Notes under the pieces: generated by a model
Told to the model about the DNA's origin: nothing
Databases searched by the model: none
What the model saw: the letters and a program-made list of their open reading frames with translations, nothing else
Part shown: in pieces, positions 8,157-17,923 of the stretch
How positions within the stretch are numbered: the stretch's first letter is position 1
Layout of the letters: each line of letters begins with the position of its first letter
Position numbers and translations under genes: made by a program
NCBI RefSeq assembly: GCF_000332235.1
Contig: NZ_CM001775.1
Coordinates: 2,262,230 to 2,326,229 of the forward strand
DNA length: 64,000 bases
Direction: 5' to 3'
Source of the DNA: Geminocystis herdmanii PCC 6308
GTDB taxonomy: Bacteria > Cyanobacteriota > Cyanobacteriia > Cyanobacteriales > Cyanobacteriaceae

Positions 8157-8994
8157 TTACCATGATGATAACATTTTCTCCTCAATGGTTGGATTTATTC
8201 TCGGTATGCCTCCCATTCTTCCTTGTAAATAACTTTTTCTGATGTCTTTATCATAACGAATATCATCATATTCACTTAAACCAATTAAGATAGTATTGCC
8301 GTCAAATTGTCTTTCTGTTATCCACATTTCATCTCTCCTTAATAATCTCTGATCCATTAATAATAAATCATGGGTTGTAAATATTAATTGATTTCGAGTT
8401 TCTGGGTGACAATTATTGAGGTAGGTTTCTAATATTTTTCTGGTTAATAGGGTGTGTAAAGATCGATCGATCTCGTCAATAATAAATACTTTGTTACTAT
8501 GGGGATTTATTAAGTCTAATAAGACGGGAATTAAATCGATAATTCTTTTTGTGCCATCGGATTCTTGATATATCTCAAAGGGGATTTCTTCTTCTTGGGA
8601 GTGATGATGATAACTAATTAATTTTTTAGCGATTAATTCTCCCTTTTTACGGGTAATAATTATCGGTTCTTGTGTGCCTATTTTTTGGATTTTGACGGTT
8701 TCTCCTTCTTTTATTTCTGTTTTTAGTTTACTTTTTAAAAACTCTGAAATATCTATATTTTCTATTTTAATTTCTTCATTACCTAATCTAACAATTCCTG
8801 TATCTAAACCCATTAATATTTTATTCATGGTATTAAATAAGGGGTTATTTTCATCAATAAATTGTAAAAATGGTTGAAATCGATCGTCTGGGGCGATGAG
8901 TTCAAGGGAATATTTAAACCAGTCATAAATGGGCTTAAAAAGTTCTATTTGTTGATTAACAGTGTTGGTTAAAAATAGTTGATTATCCCTTGTA
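8157..8994 (-). pseudogene. AAA family ATPase, 5'-truncated by the Tn3-type element
   Basis: Only the C-terminal part of an ABC-type AAA ATPase of the COG1106 kind is left, beginning around [15 protein letters not shown]. The Walker B/D-loop [18 protein letters not shown] and the switch histidine [10 protein letters not shown] are intact, but the Walker A P-loop is missing. The annotatable frame runs to 9035, and its first ~13 codons are translated from the 35-bp inverted repeat of the transposon. The missing 5' part is not found on the far side of the element. ATPases of this class often pair with a nuclease in defence loci; no partner remains here. Confidence 0.85.
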
Positions 8995-9029
8995 GGCGGA
9001 AACATAGGGTTCGTGTCATGAGGGGCAGT
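8995..9029 (+). repeat. Left 35-bp inverted repeat of the Tn3-type element
   Basis: Begins GGCGGAAACATAGGG and ends CATGAGGGGCAGT. It is the exact complement of 12074-12108 over all 35 bases; the pairing stops at the next base. Outermost bases differ from the classical GGGG of Tn3, although GGGG occurs near the inner end. Confidence 0.95.
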
Positions 9030-9170
9030 CTTCAAAAAAATAGTACAAATAAATTAGTTTTAAGGCTTGATTGATAAGTTATTTGAATCAAACTTGCCCA
9101 TTTTCGCCTATTTATGGGGAAGTCATTTAAAATAGGTAGTATGAGGAGTTAATTTTTCGTCCCTGAATAG

Positions 9171-9332
9171 AGTCCAACTCATATGTTACGTCATAGCTGT
9201 GGTTTTTATTTAGCGAGTCAAGGTTATGATACCAGAGTAATTCAGGCTTACTTAGGGCATAAAAACATTCAGCATACAGTTCGCTATACTGAAATTTCAC
9301 CAAAACGTTTTCAAGGTTTCTGGATGGATTAA
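9171..9332 (+). pseudogene. Tyrosine recombinase, C-terminal fragment
   Basis: Fifty-three codons ending at a TAA encode SPTHMLRHSCGFYLASQG, then AYLGHKNIQHTVRYTEISP. These contain the R-H box, LGH and the nucleophile tyrosine of a tyrosine recombinase of the short FimB/E-like kind. An in-frame TAG precedes them and no N-terminal half is attached. It lies inside the Tn3-type element on the strand opposite the transposase. It may be the remnant of a passenger recombinase or of the element's own resolution system. Confidence 0.8.
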
Positions 9333-9423
9333 CACAAATTAGTGATAATAAGGTTTAGATGCGTTGCACTCGCTTAATATGGCTTTTTTCCTTATCAATA
9401 AATTTTATAGTTGCCCTTCAGTA

Positions 9424-11858
9424 CTAAAAAAGTAATTCTATACGTTCATTAAGATCTAACTTAAACGTACCATAGGGATTAACATGACTAAAAATCAAAG
9501 GGGTAATTGCCCGTAAATCCCCTTGATTAAGCCTTGAATGCCAATGAGATTGAGCTAAAACCTGTTGAATCATTAAAGTATTAACATAGACTAAACTAAT
9601 TTGTAATAAATGTAAAGACAATACGGATAACTCTTGACTTTCTAGGCGATTAGAGGCAAACTCACCACCTTTACCGTAGAAGATAAAATCATTAACACCA
9701 TTCCATCTTTCCACCACATTCAAACCTTCATTAATTTCCCTTCTGATAGCTTCTGAATTCAAATATTCACTCAGGAAAATGGTTTTCACTGCCCTACCCA
9801 ACTCCAACAACGCCAAATAAGTAGGATGCTTCAAGGCTGAGCGATTAAATCGTTTTAAAATAGCTTCAGTCTCTGCTGTACCTAATCTTAAGGCTGTAGC
9901 ATATTTTACCATCTGGTCATATTGTTGGCGAATTAAATCCCAATTAATTGGGCGAGTCAGAATCGGCTGTAAATGAGGATAGCTATTACTTTGACCCAAG
10001 TCGGGAAGATATAGCCTTTGCACCTTAATCCTTTTGAGTCGAGGCATTAACTGAAATCCTAGTAAGTGACTAAAAGCAAACGCTACTTCACTTTGTCCAT
10101 GACTATCAACATAGTTTTTCTTGACATCCATATCAGTACAATGACGTAAAACCCCTTCAATCATTGCTGCCACTTCCGATGAAGATACAGTTTTTAACTG
10201 AGAATAAATGCAAGTAGATTTCTTTTCAACGTGCCAATAAATCATTACCCCACGTCCACCATAACGCAGATGATATTGACTCATTAAGTTTTGCTCCCAT
10301 GAACCAAAATGTTTACTATCACTCGCACAAGTGGTAGTTCCTTCCCCCCAGATTTCAGGATTACGAATCTCAAAAATAGCATTAACCACCGAGGCTATGG
10401 CACTTCTAAGTTGGTCTTTTTGAATGTAGCGACGGCGTACATAAAGTAAATCATGATAATTTTCGCTATTTATACCCGTATTAATGCGGTTAATCCTTTC
10501 TTTGCCGTCATCGGTTTTTTCAATAATAATATCTTTCCAACCTGTTTTTAATACCCCTTCAATGGGTATTTTTCTTCCAAGTCATAATATTTAGCTTTAC
10601 TATCAGTGTATTTTTTAAGCAGTTCTAAGGCTAAAATTATGGGGCGGTGAATGTCATTATTAGAGCGAAATTCCAGCACTTCTAATAGTTGGGGTATCAT
10701 CCGACGATAATGGGTAGCAAAGGAACTACGCATCACAGTATGAACTTTTTGGCGATAGGCTGTATTGGTGGATTTATATTCTTTGACTAGGTTTTTCAGG
10801 GTTTCTTGACTAACAACAGGATAAACTACGGTTTGAATCACTCCTTCAGGATTAGCTAGGGCTACTTCGGCAATACGAAAAAGGATATTAGTTTTTCCAT
10901 TTACGAGTTTAAAGTCTTCAATCAGTTCTTTATTAATACGTCTTTCGGCTCTAGTTCCAATACGTTTGATAATAGAGACTAGGATTTCAATGAGATTATC
11001 GGTTATTTCTTGACTACGTTGATGACAAAAAGCACTCATTAATGTGTAGCGTATTGGTTCAGAATGTTGTCGTAAGTCATAGGGAGATTCTGTGGCGGCT
11101 CTTTGACGGTATTTTTGAATGATTTTGGCTGATATTCCTTGAAATAAATCTGTGGATAATCCTACGGCTCGAATTCGTTTTAGTTTTTCAATTTCTGTGA
11201 GAAAGGTATCTAAGCCCACTGGACCTGGATCTGTTTTAATAAAGGCAAAGTCGGAGGTTTTTAGTTTTGGAGAAGATGTTGATTCATCTTCATTATTGTC
11301 ATCCGTTTTGAGAAGAATATCAATTTGCTCTTTGATTATCGTGGTTAATTTTGATGTTACCTGATTACACCATTGACTTTCCGATACTGATAAAGCATGA
11401 CGAATTAAGCGTTCTATTCTATTGACGGTAGGTGGTTCAATTTGTAATTCACGAAACTTTTGATAAACAATTTCTTTGATGGACTCAATTTTTTGTTCGT
11501 TGGGAATAATTTCCGCTATCAGCCAATTGCTTATTTGTTCACTATCCTGTGTTGTTGCTGTTCTAAAGTTAAATAGAGTCCGAATTTCAGCTCGATAAAC
11601 TTTTGCACTACGTCCTTGAGGATTATAGTCTGAGTAAGAGCTAACAGGAATATTAAGTTGATTAGCAATGTAAGATATTATTAAATCAGGTATTTGTTCC
11701 GAAGTATCAGGAAAACGAGCCCTTAGTTGAAAATATTTGAGTATTATAGCGAAACCTATTTTATTTCCACCAATCTTATTAGTTAGTAATTTTAATTCTT
11801 GGGGAATAAGTGTCCAATTTTCGATTAGCTCTTCTGTTTGCCAATTTTTCTTGAGCAT
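9424..11858 (-). pseudogene. tnpA: Tn3-family transposase, frameshifted
   Basis: Two frames make one TnpA. The N-terminal frame (10548-11858) begins MLKKNWQTEELIENW and has the DUF4158-like region. The C-terminal frame (9424-10389, open upstream to about 10560) has the DDE core: [13 protein letters not shown] (first Asp), YVDSHGQSE (second Asp) and [11 protein letters not shown] (Glu). They join around 10560, where EEKYP should run into IEGVLKTGW. The summed length of about 810 residues is short of the usual ~1000. By memory of the family, the part between KERINRI and [13 protein letters not shown] is missing about 180 residues, an in-frame deletion. Inactive. Confidence 0.9.
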
Positions 11859-12073
11859 TAATTATTTTCACAATTTGCAGATCTAACAAATCTCACAATA
11901 GTCGGAAAAGGTCTATCTTCAAAAATATTTATAACTGCATACTATTTAATATTTGTCAAATGGTTATTTATTAACATATTTGTAAAACTTATCATTTGAG
12001 AGGAAAAAAGACTCTTAACAGTCAAGGAAGAAAAAAGACTAAAACTATTGCTAAGTATAGCTTTGAGCTTCTC

Positions 12074-12108
12074 ACTGCCCCTCATGACACGAACCCTATG
12101 TTTCCGCC
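12074..12108 (-). repeat. Right 35-bp inverted repeat of the Tn3-type element
   Basis: Begins ACTGCCCCTCATGACACG and ends GTTTCCGCC, exact complement of the left end. It interrupts the tyrosine recombinase frame just after IIYIGNFTLW; the last residues of that open frame come from transposon DNA. Confidence 0.95.
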
Positions 12109-13045
12109 ATAAGGTAAAGTTGCCAATATAAATTATATTCTCTTTATTATCAGGATTACTTAATGCTTTAAATATAGTTTTATCCTTACTATTTTCTTGA
12201 GAATCATTTGCTGGAATATAGTCTATCGTTAAGTTTTTGATAGCCGCTACCTCTGCTATTCTTAAACCATAAATTAACTGAATTGAATAAACCCATAACC
12301 AAAATTTACGATTTTTTTCCCTCAATGGGTGAGTATCTTTGACAGATAATACTGAATCTCTTAATGTCAAAAAATCTTCAATACTAATTGACTGTTCTTC
12401 ATAATCAAATGAAACTTTTTTCTTCGTATTACCTTTTAATTTTAATTTACTCAATTTGTTGTAAATTATTTTTAATTGATTGACTTCACATAGTTTAAGA
12501 AACGCATTTAAACAATCTTGATATTTTTGTGTTTCTCTATCTGACTCATAGTAATTAATATTTCATATAGTAAATCGTAAGATACTTGTTTATCTTGATT
12601 AAGTATTTTGCTGTAATAATATCCATAAGCTCGTTTATAGCTTTTATAGTCAGTTTCTTTACTACGTTTTAAGCCACGTCGATCGTTTTGACTAAAAAAC
12701 CATGATTCAATTTTATCTATGGCATTAGCAACGGTTATAAGGTCATTTGTAGCGTTTTTATTGATTCCCTTGATAGTTTCATCATACCAAGACCAAAATT
12801 CAATTTCTGACTCATAATTCTTTAATTGTCGATCGATTAAGATTGCTTTTTCTAAGGAACGGTTTAATCCTAAAGTCGTAAAATTTTCACCAGTGGCATG
12901 ATCGGCTCTTTTTTTTGTATTGTGTTTTAAACAAAAAATATAACTTATTACCACGTTTAAACAGTGATATACCTTTAGGCATTTGAGACTTAATATATTT
13001 AAAGTATTCAAGTATATCGTTATAACCTTGATAATCTTTTCCCAT
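12109..13045 (-). pseudogene. Tyrosine recombinase/integrase, frameshifted and 3'-truncated
   Basis: Three frames reconstruct one gene. It starts at ATG 13045 (MGKDYQGYNDILEYFKY). It shifts frame at an A8 tract around 12908-12915, continues as RADHATGENFTTLGLNRSLEKA, shifts again near 12545, then runs LNAFLKLCEVNQLKIIYNKL into WVYSIQLIYGLRIAEVAAIK. That last stretch carries the first catalytic arginine of tyrosine recombinases. The C-terminal half, with the H-x-x-R and Tyr boxes, is lost at the transposon end. Position next to a tRNA fragment suggests a former genomic-island integrase. Confidence 0.75.
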
Positions 13046-13157
13046 ATTTTTCAACAATTTTTCAACAAATAACTCAAAACCTTTATATTGAATAAGTTAG
13101 AGTTAATTTTAAATTGATGATAACCATTGAAAAATAAACGTTAATATAAATTAACTT

Positions 13158-13180
13158 GAGTTCGAGTCTCGCTCCGCCCA
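13158..13180 (+). other. tRNA 3'-end fragment, possible attachment-site scar
   Basis: GAGTTCGAGTCTCGCTCCGC followed by CCA reads as the T-loop (TTCGAGT), T-stem 3' strand (CTCGC) and acceptor 3' strand (TCCGCCC) of a tRNA. No upstream tRNA body is present. Integrases commonly duplicate exactly this part of their target tRNA. It is about 110 bp upstream of the integrase relic. The donor tRNA is not in the window; it is not the nearby tRNA-Leu, whose 3' end differs. Confidence 0.55.
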
Positions 13181-13294
13181 CTCTCTACATCCCTTATATT
13201 CTGAACGTTTCAATCTGTGACTTGAATCATAACCTTGCCAACTTGACATCTTTATGTTTCTTTTATTGAGTGGCAATATTATCGTTCCAGTATC

Positions 13295-13400
13295 TAATTA
13301 GGGTCTGCTGAAAAAATCAGAAGGCTATTAAAATCAATCAAAGGTTTAGACAAACTACATTGACAAAATAAGTTAAAATAATCAAAAAACCGAGCATTTT
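13295..13400. repeat. IS/MITE end, family C (second copy, one end only)
   Basis: CTAATTAGGGTCTGCTG followed by AAAAAATCAGAAGGCTATTAAAATC matches the end of the element at 3386-3643. No second inverted end is found downstream, so it is a broken copy. The short minus-strand frame ending at 13294 is read out of this end and is not taken as a gene. The rest of the gap to 13768 is AT-rich DNA without recognisable features. Confidence 0.5.
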
Positions 13401-13768
13401 TATTTTTTACATCGTTTTGTCTAAGTACCGTTAAGTGGCGCGGACATCTATTGATCTCCGCAACACTAAGGGGTATCCAAGGGGTATTTTGCACAATGAT
13501 AATTCAAGCATCAAAAAACTAACCTTAACTCACTTCCAAACCTTTAAGGGTTGATCCTATGCAAATGAGTTAAGAACTATAATCAATGATTATTTTTACA
13601 ATCATACTTTGCTTTTAATCTTTAAAGGATTAAAAATAATTAAACAGAGTTACAAAGAGTTAAAAGTAAAAAATATGTTGATAAATTTGAGTCAGTTATG
13701 CGTCAGGTTTTTTATTTAGAGATAGAACTAAAAATTAAAAACGTCGAAAAATAAAGTATTTAAGTGTA

Positions 13769-13853
13769 TGGGGGCGGAGAGACTTGAACTCTCACGATCG
13801 ATTAAGATCAACGGATTTTAAGTCCGTAGCGTCTACCATTCCGCCACGCCCCC
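13769..13853 (-). tRNA. trnL: tRNA-Leu (anticodon UAA), intronless
   Basis: An 85-base class II tRNA on the minus strand. The acceptor GGGGGCG pairs with CGCCCCC plus discriminator A. The D arm starts GCGGAATGGTAGACGC, and the anticodon stem ACGGA/TCCGT encloses CTTAAAA with anticodon TAA. A long variable arm and a TTCAAGT T loop follow. In many cyanobacteria and in plastids this gene is split by a group I intron inside the anticodon; here the loop is contiguous. Confidence 0.95.
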
Positions 13854-13973
13854 GAATCGGGTTTTTTGTTCACATTTATTTATTATAGCTAACCTTTAAA
13901 AAAAAAGCAAGGAAAAAATAAGCTATTTTGAGAAATAAAACGAATTAGGACTTAAAACCCTAATTATTCTAGC

Positions 13974-15572
13974 TTAAAATGCGATCGAGCTTAATTTTAA
14001 CTCAGGATGATCCCCTTGTAACTGATTTACGTTCCATTCATTGCGGAAAAGCAAAACAGGGCGATTACGAGCATCCTTGACTGTCATGACGTTAAACAAG
14101 CGCCCGACTTTCTCTAAGGCTTCCCAACCATCCACCACCCAACGGGCAACGTTAAAGGATATAGGTTCTAAAGTAGTTTCTACGTTATATTCACTTAACA
14201 TACGGTATTGGACAACTTCAAATTGTAATTGACCAACGGCGGCTAAAATAGGCTCTCGAATAAACTCATCTATAGAGTACATTATTTGTACTGCCCCTTC
14301 TTCCTGTAGCTGTTGTACCCCTTTCTGGAATTGTTTGAACTTGGAAGGGTTAGGATTCTTGAGATAAGAGAATAATTCGGGAGAAAATGACGGGATTCCC
14401 TCATATTCGAGCTTTTTCCCCAGATAAATAGTATCCCCGATGGCAAATACCCCCGGATTGTTTAAACCGATGACATCCCCCGGATAGGCTTCTTCGATGG
14501 ATTCCCTACCTTGGGCAAATAATTTTTGAGGATGGGACAAACGTACTGATTTACCCGATCGAGCATGATTCACCGTCATATCCTTTTCAAATTTTCCCGT
14601 ACAGACTCGCACAAAGGCAACCCTATCCCTATGTTTGGGATCCATGTTTGCTTGTAACTTGAACACAAAGCCAGTAAAATCAGGATGGGTAGGCTCTAAT
14701 TCTCCTAAGGTGGATTTGCGGGGAGTAGGGGATAAGGCGTAATCTAAGAAGGATTGTAGAAATAAGCTGACACCAAAATTAGTCATAGCACTGCCAAAAA
14801 ATACGGGTGTCATTTTCCCTTGATGAATCGCCTCTAAATCGAAAGCGGGGGCGACTTCTTCTAACATCTCCAATTCTTCGAGGGTTTCTGCGTATAATTG
14901 CTCATCAATATAATTGTGAATACGATCGTCACCTTTGGGGATGATAATTTCTGGCACTTCTAAACTACCGTGGGCGATTCTTTCAAATAAATGGTATGCT
15001 TGTTCTCGTCGATCGAACACCCCTTTAAAAAAGTCACCGCTACCGATAGGATAGTTAACGGGATAAGTCTGTAATCCTAACTCCTTCTCAATCTCGTCTA
15101 ACAATTCAAAAGCTGATCTTCCGGGGCGATCCATTTTGTTTACAAAAGTAAAGATTGGTAACGATCGAAGTTTGCATACTTCAAAAAGTTTACGAGTTTG
15201 AGGCTCTAAACCCTTAGCCGCATCAATCAACATCACCGCATTATCCGCCGCCGCTAGGGTGCGATAGGTGTCTTCACTAAAGTCTTGGTGTCCGGGAGTG
15301 TCCAATAAGTTGATATAATAGTCTAAATAGTCAAATTGCAAAACCGTGGAAGTAATGGAAATACCCCGTTGTTTTTCCAACTCCATCCAGTCGGATGTAA
15401 CCCTCCGTTGTTCGCCTTTTGCTTTAACTGCACCAGCTTGATGGATTGCACCTCCATATAATAAGAGTTTTTCTGTGAGGGTAGTTTTACCAGCGTCAGG
15501 GTGAGAAATAATCGCAAAATTGCGCCTTTTACTGACTGCTTTTAATAATTCTTGTTCGATCGTTAAGGACAT
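13974..15572 (-). CDS. prfC: Peptide chain release factor 3
   Basis: A 532-residue GTPase that recycles RF1/RF2 from terminating ribosomes. Near the N-terminus are G1 SHPDAGKTT, switch I with RGISITST, G3 DTPGHQDF and G4 FVNKMDRPG. Domain II and the RF3 C-terminal domain follow ([21 protein letters not shown]). The length matches the family (about 530), distinguishing it from EF-G. It stands alone behind tRNA-Leu on the same strand. Confidence 0.96.
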   Translation of the reverse strand: MSLTIEQELLKAVSKRRNFAIISHPDAGKTTLTEKLLLYGGAIHQAGAVKAKGEQRRVTSDWMELEKQRGISITSTVLQFDYLDYYINLLDTPGHQDFSEDTYRTLAAADNAVMLIDAAKGLEPQTRKLFEVCKLRSLPIFTFVNKMDRPGRSAFELLDEIEKELGLQTYPVNYPIGSGDFFKGVFDRREQAYHLFERIAHGSLEVPEIIIPKGDDRIHNYIDEQLYAETLEELEMLEEVAPAFDLEAIHQGKMTPVFFGSAMTNFGVSLFLQSFLDYALSPTPRKSTLGELEPTHPDFTGFVFKLQANMDPKHRDRVAFVRVCTGKFEKDMTVNHARSGKSVRLSHPQKLFAQGRESIEEAYPGDVIGLNNPGVFAIGDTIYLGKKLEYEGIPSFSPELFSYLKNPNPSKFKQFQKGVQQLQEEGAVQIMYSIDEFIREPILAAVGQLQFEVVQYRMLSEYNVETTLEPISFNVARWVVDGWEALEKVGRLFNVMTVKDARNRPVLLFRNEWNVNQLQGDHPELKLSSIAF

Positions 15573-15576
15573 TATA

Positions 15577-15612
15577 ATTATAATTAGGAATTAGGAATTA
15601 GGAATTAGGAGA
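15577..15612. repeat. Heptanucleotide tandem repeat (AATTAGG)
   Basis: AATTAGG repeated about four times just upstream of prfC. Other heptamer arrays in the window: TTCTTAA at 35656-35699 and 18940-18970, TCTCAAT near 29236, and TGGAGAA at 57043-57125. The remaining 290-base gap holds no gene. Confidence 0.6.
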
Positions 15613-15863
15613 AATACTAAGAAATCAACTGTTTTTAACCAACGTATTATTTTAAAATCCATGATTTTTATCGTTTGTTGAATAAGTCAGCAACTCCTAA
15701 TTAACTATCTTTATTGGTATAACAAATAAAAATTACCTTTAAAATTATATCATTAAAAGGTTATCAATGTTATTAATTATTGAATACAAGAAGATATTTA
15801 GTTATTTTAATTAGGTTAATTTGCCTTAACTATTAGTTATTTTTTTCATAAATATTTAAAGAA

Positions 15864-16412
15864 ATGAGTAAACAAAAAAATCAAGAAGAAAAAATCTTAG
15901 AAGAAGTTAAATTAAGAGAAATTTTGCTTCTTTTAGATCAATTATTTAGACGAGAAGAAGCCACCGCAAAAGGAATTGTTGGCTGTTTATATGACATTGC
16001 CATGATCAATATTATTAATAAATATTGTCCTTTATGGGGCATAAATTCAACCCTTAAATATTTAACTCGTTTTCCTCGTCCTCTAGCGCAATCTTTAGGG
16101 GTAAAATTATATTTACAGCCTCAATGCCCGAAATTAATTACCGATTGGCTTTATACTTTAGTAGAATTTCCTGAACAAAAAACACCTATCCTTGAAGCTC
16201 AAGTTGTCGAAAGAGAATTATTACCAACCTTACAAAAAAATAAGTTAGAAATCCAATCTTTACAGCAAAAAGTACAATTTTTAACGGGGAGTTTAGTGGC
16301 AACTTTTGCTATTTTTATCGGCGGTTTTGCTTGGATTACCTATAATTTAGAGATGAGTCCGATCGAGCTATTAAGTACATCTAAATCTAGGATACAATTA
16401 TTATCAAAATAG
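15864..16412 (+). CDS. Hypothetical protein with C-terminal membrane anchor
   Basis: A 182-residue protein, MSKQKNQEEKILEEVKLREI onward. The first 120 residues look alpha-helical and soluble. A short coiled-coil stretch (KLEIQSLQQKVQFL) leads into one hydrophobic segment, VATFAIFIGGFAWITYNL (about residues 145-165), then a short tail. It is thus a likely single-pass membrane protein with its bulk in the cytoplasm. I do not recognise a named family; similar proteins in cyanobacteria are annotated as hypothetical. No operon partner. Confidence 0.65.
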   Translation: MSKQKNQEEKILEEVKLREILLLLDQLFRREEATAKGIVGCLYDIAMINIINKYCPLWGINSTLKYLTRFPRPLAQSLGVKLYLQPQCPKLITDWLYTLVEFPEQKTPILEAQVVERELLPTLQKNKLEIQSLQQKVQFLTGSLVATFAIFIGGFAWITYNLEMSPIELLSTSKSRIQLLSK

Positions 16413-16443
16413 TAATTTAGTAACAAAATTGACGAGGCAATCT

Positions 16444-17184
16444 TTAATTATTTAAGGCTTTCAAGAAACTTTTAATTGAGCCAAAAAACCCTAAAGATGG
16501 TGTGGAATTGCCACTATTTTCCTCATCATTTTGCCCTGCTAAAATTCTGTCTAATGTTTCTCCTAAAGGCTTTTGAGAGACTTCGGCAATTAATTGGTAC
16601 TCTTGTTCTTCATCAGGTTGTTGCCATACTTGCCAAAGATGGGGATAACTTCTGAGGACGATCGAGCCGTCTAAAGGTCTAAAATAATAACAAGATTCTA
16701 AAATGCTGATAAATCTCTCTCTTAATTGACGCGCGGCATAACCAATACCCACGATCGAAACATCTTCTAATTGTGGTATTAATAGTATAACAGGTCGATC
16801 GTCCGCCAAATTACATAATCTTTCGACTAAAGCAACTTCCACCGAAGAAGGAGAAACTACAAGAAAAATTTGATCTGTATCACTAATTTTCGTATCAACG
16901 GGAGTGCGACTACTACCAATATCCGTAACGATAAATTCAGTTTCTCCCCATTCCCTTCTAGCTAAAGCCGCCGCGCCAGTGTCAGGAAAAAGTACTTTTA
17001 ACCCCATACCATATTCATCTTTAAATAATTGAGCAAATTCTAAAGCTAAATACTGTGCTTTTAAAGCAATTTCGGGAATAACTAAATCTACCGTAATGCG
17101 ATTACAACCACTATCTAAGGCAACTTTTAAGGCAGATTTTGCTTGAGAAATTGTTTCTTCTAAGGTTTGAGGAATAGTTGTCAT
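16444..17184 (-). CDS. DUF1995 family protein (LPA3-like)
   Basis: A 246-residue protein beginning MTTIPQTLEETISQAKSALK. The frame opens 25 codons earlier at 17259, but that extension is not family-like and the ATG at 17184 gives the usual start. Motifs include RITVDLVIPEIALKAQYLA, FIVTDIGSSRTPVDTKI and CYYFRPLDGSIVLRSYP, as in DUF1995. In plants a DUF1995 protein (LPA3) helps photosystem II assembly; whether this one does is inference. C-terminus ends in a short charged tail. Confidence 0.85.
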   Translation of the reverse strand: MTTIPQTLEETISQAKSALKVALDSGCNRITVDLVIPEIALKAQYLALEFAQLFKDEYGMGLKVLFPDTGAAALARREWGETEFIVTDIGSSRTPVDTKISDTDQIFLVVSPSSVEVALVERLCNLADDRPVILLIPQLEDVSIVGIGYAARQLRERFISILESCYYFRPLDGSIVLRSYPHLWQVWQQPDEEQEYQLIAEVSQKPLGETLDRILAGQNDEENSGNSTPSLGFFGSIKSFLKALNN

Positions 17185-17317
17185 AATAAATGTTAAATAA
17201 AGATGATTGATGATGAAAAATTGTTTTTTAACGGAATTTTTAACAGTATTAATAAACAATTATCTAAGGATGAGTCCATTGTAAAGTAAGATCGTAAATG
17301 TTCTCATGTTCAATTAT

Positions 17318-17414
17318 TAGACCTCTTGCAAAATAAAAAGTAAAATTTATTTTAGAGTAGAAAACATGAGTTTCTTAACTTATTACTTCTTACTCGACTT
17401 CTGCAAGAAGTCTA
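17318..17414. repeat. MITE-like repeat, family A (long variant)
   Basis: A 97-bp element with terminal inverted repeats: left TAGACCTCTTGCAAAA, right TTCTGCAAGAAGTCTA (13 of 16 pair). Outer TA dinucleotides suggest IS630/mariner-type targeting. It lies directly upstream of the thioredoxin gene and could carry its promoter. Confidence 0.75.
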
Positions 17415-17468
17415 TTATATAGAACCACTAACCATTATTAATAAAATTTTATAGGAAATTTAATCAAG

Positions 17469-17792
17469 ATGAGTAAAGTAATTGAAATTAGTGATTCTCA
17501 GTTTGAAAATGAAGTAATTAAAGAAAATCAAACTGTTTTGTCTTATTTTTGGGCTTCTTGGTGTGGTCCTTGTCGTCTCGTGTCACCTTCGATTAATTGG
17601 GTTGCAGAAAATTATCACGATCGATTAAAAGTGGTTAAACTAGAAGTAGATGCTAGTCCTGATAGTGTGGCACTTTGTAAAGTAGAGGGAGTACCAGCTT
17701 TTAGAATTTTCAAACAAGGAAAAATTGTGGCTAGTTATGAAGGCGCTATTGGCAAAGATAAATTAAAAGAATTTGTTGATACAAGCATTTAA
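17469..17792 (+). CDS. Thioredoxin
   Basis: A 107-residue thioredoxin fold with active site WASWCGPCRLV at about residues 29-39 and the cis-proline loop EGVPAFRIFK. Length and motifs fit a classical soluble thioredoxin that reduces target disulfides using ferredoxin- or NADPH-thioredoxin reductase. The loop VPAF in place of the usual VPT suggests one of the divergent cyanobacterial thioredoxins rather than the essential m-type. Monocistronic, with a MITE 54 bp upstream. Confidence 0.92.
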   Translation: MSKVIEISDSQFENEVIKENQTVLSYFWASWCGPCRLVSPSINWVAENYHDRLKVVKLEVDASPDSVALCKVEGVPAFRIFKQGKIVASYEGAIGKDKLKEFVDTSI

Positions 17793-17801
17793 TTGTTTGT
17801 A

Positions 17802-17923
17802 GGGGTTGAATATAGCAATTACCGTTTTGGTGAGGTATAAAAATTGTGGTTAAAAAGCACTCATACAAGAGGCAATAAAAATGTACCTCATAATTGTCAA
17901 AAAACGCTATATTATTCAATCCC
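17802..17923. repeat. MITE-like inverted-end repeat after the thioredoxin gene
   Basis: The left end GGGGTTGAATATAGC is matched imperfectly by the right end GCTATATTATTCAATCCC on the other strand. The left end shares GTAGGGGTTGAA with the rpmA terminator and with 58109. The rest of the 368-base gap before the next gene holds TTGCCTTTTGCC repeats and no ORF. Confidence 0.4.

Larger units (their letters stand above)
8995..12108. mobile_element. Tn3-family transposon relic
   Basis: A 3.1-kb segment bounded by perfect 35-bp inverted repeats (8995-9029 and 12074-12108) and holding a Tn3-type transposase broken by a frameshift. Both repeats cut into neighbouring genes. No matching 5-bp target duplication is visible: TTGTA precedes the left end and ATAAG follows the right end. 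Left and right flanking genes do not belong together, so the locus was rearranged after or during insertion. No resolvase is present, but a tyrosine-recombinase 3' fragment lies just inside the left end. Size fits a minimal transposase-only Tn3 unit. Confidence 0.85.

Noticed and set aside
8995-12108. Simple 5-bp target duplication of the Tn3-type element
   Set aside because: Flanking pentamers TTGTA and ATAAG do not match, and the flanking genes do not join.
13158-13180. A complete tRNA gene at the tRNA-like fragment
   Set aside because: Only the T-loop and acceptor 3' strand are present; upstream bases give no D arm, anticodon arm or matching acceptor strand.
13294-13494. 66-codon minus-strand frame
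   Set aside because: It reads out of the family C repeat end (its last codons are the inverted repeat), has no ribosome binding site and no recognisable homology.
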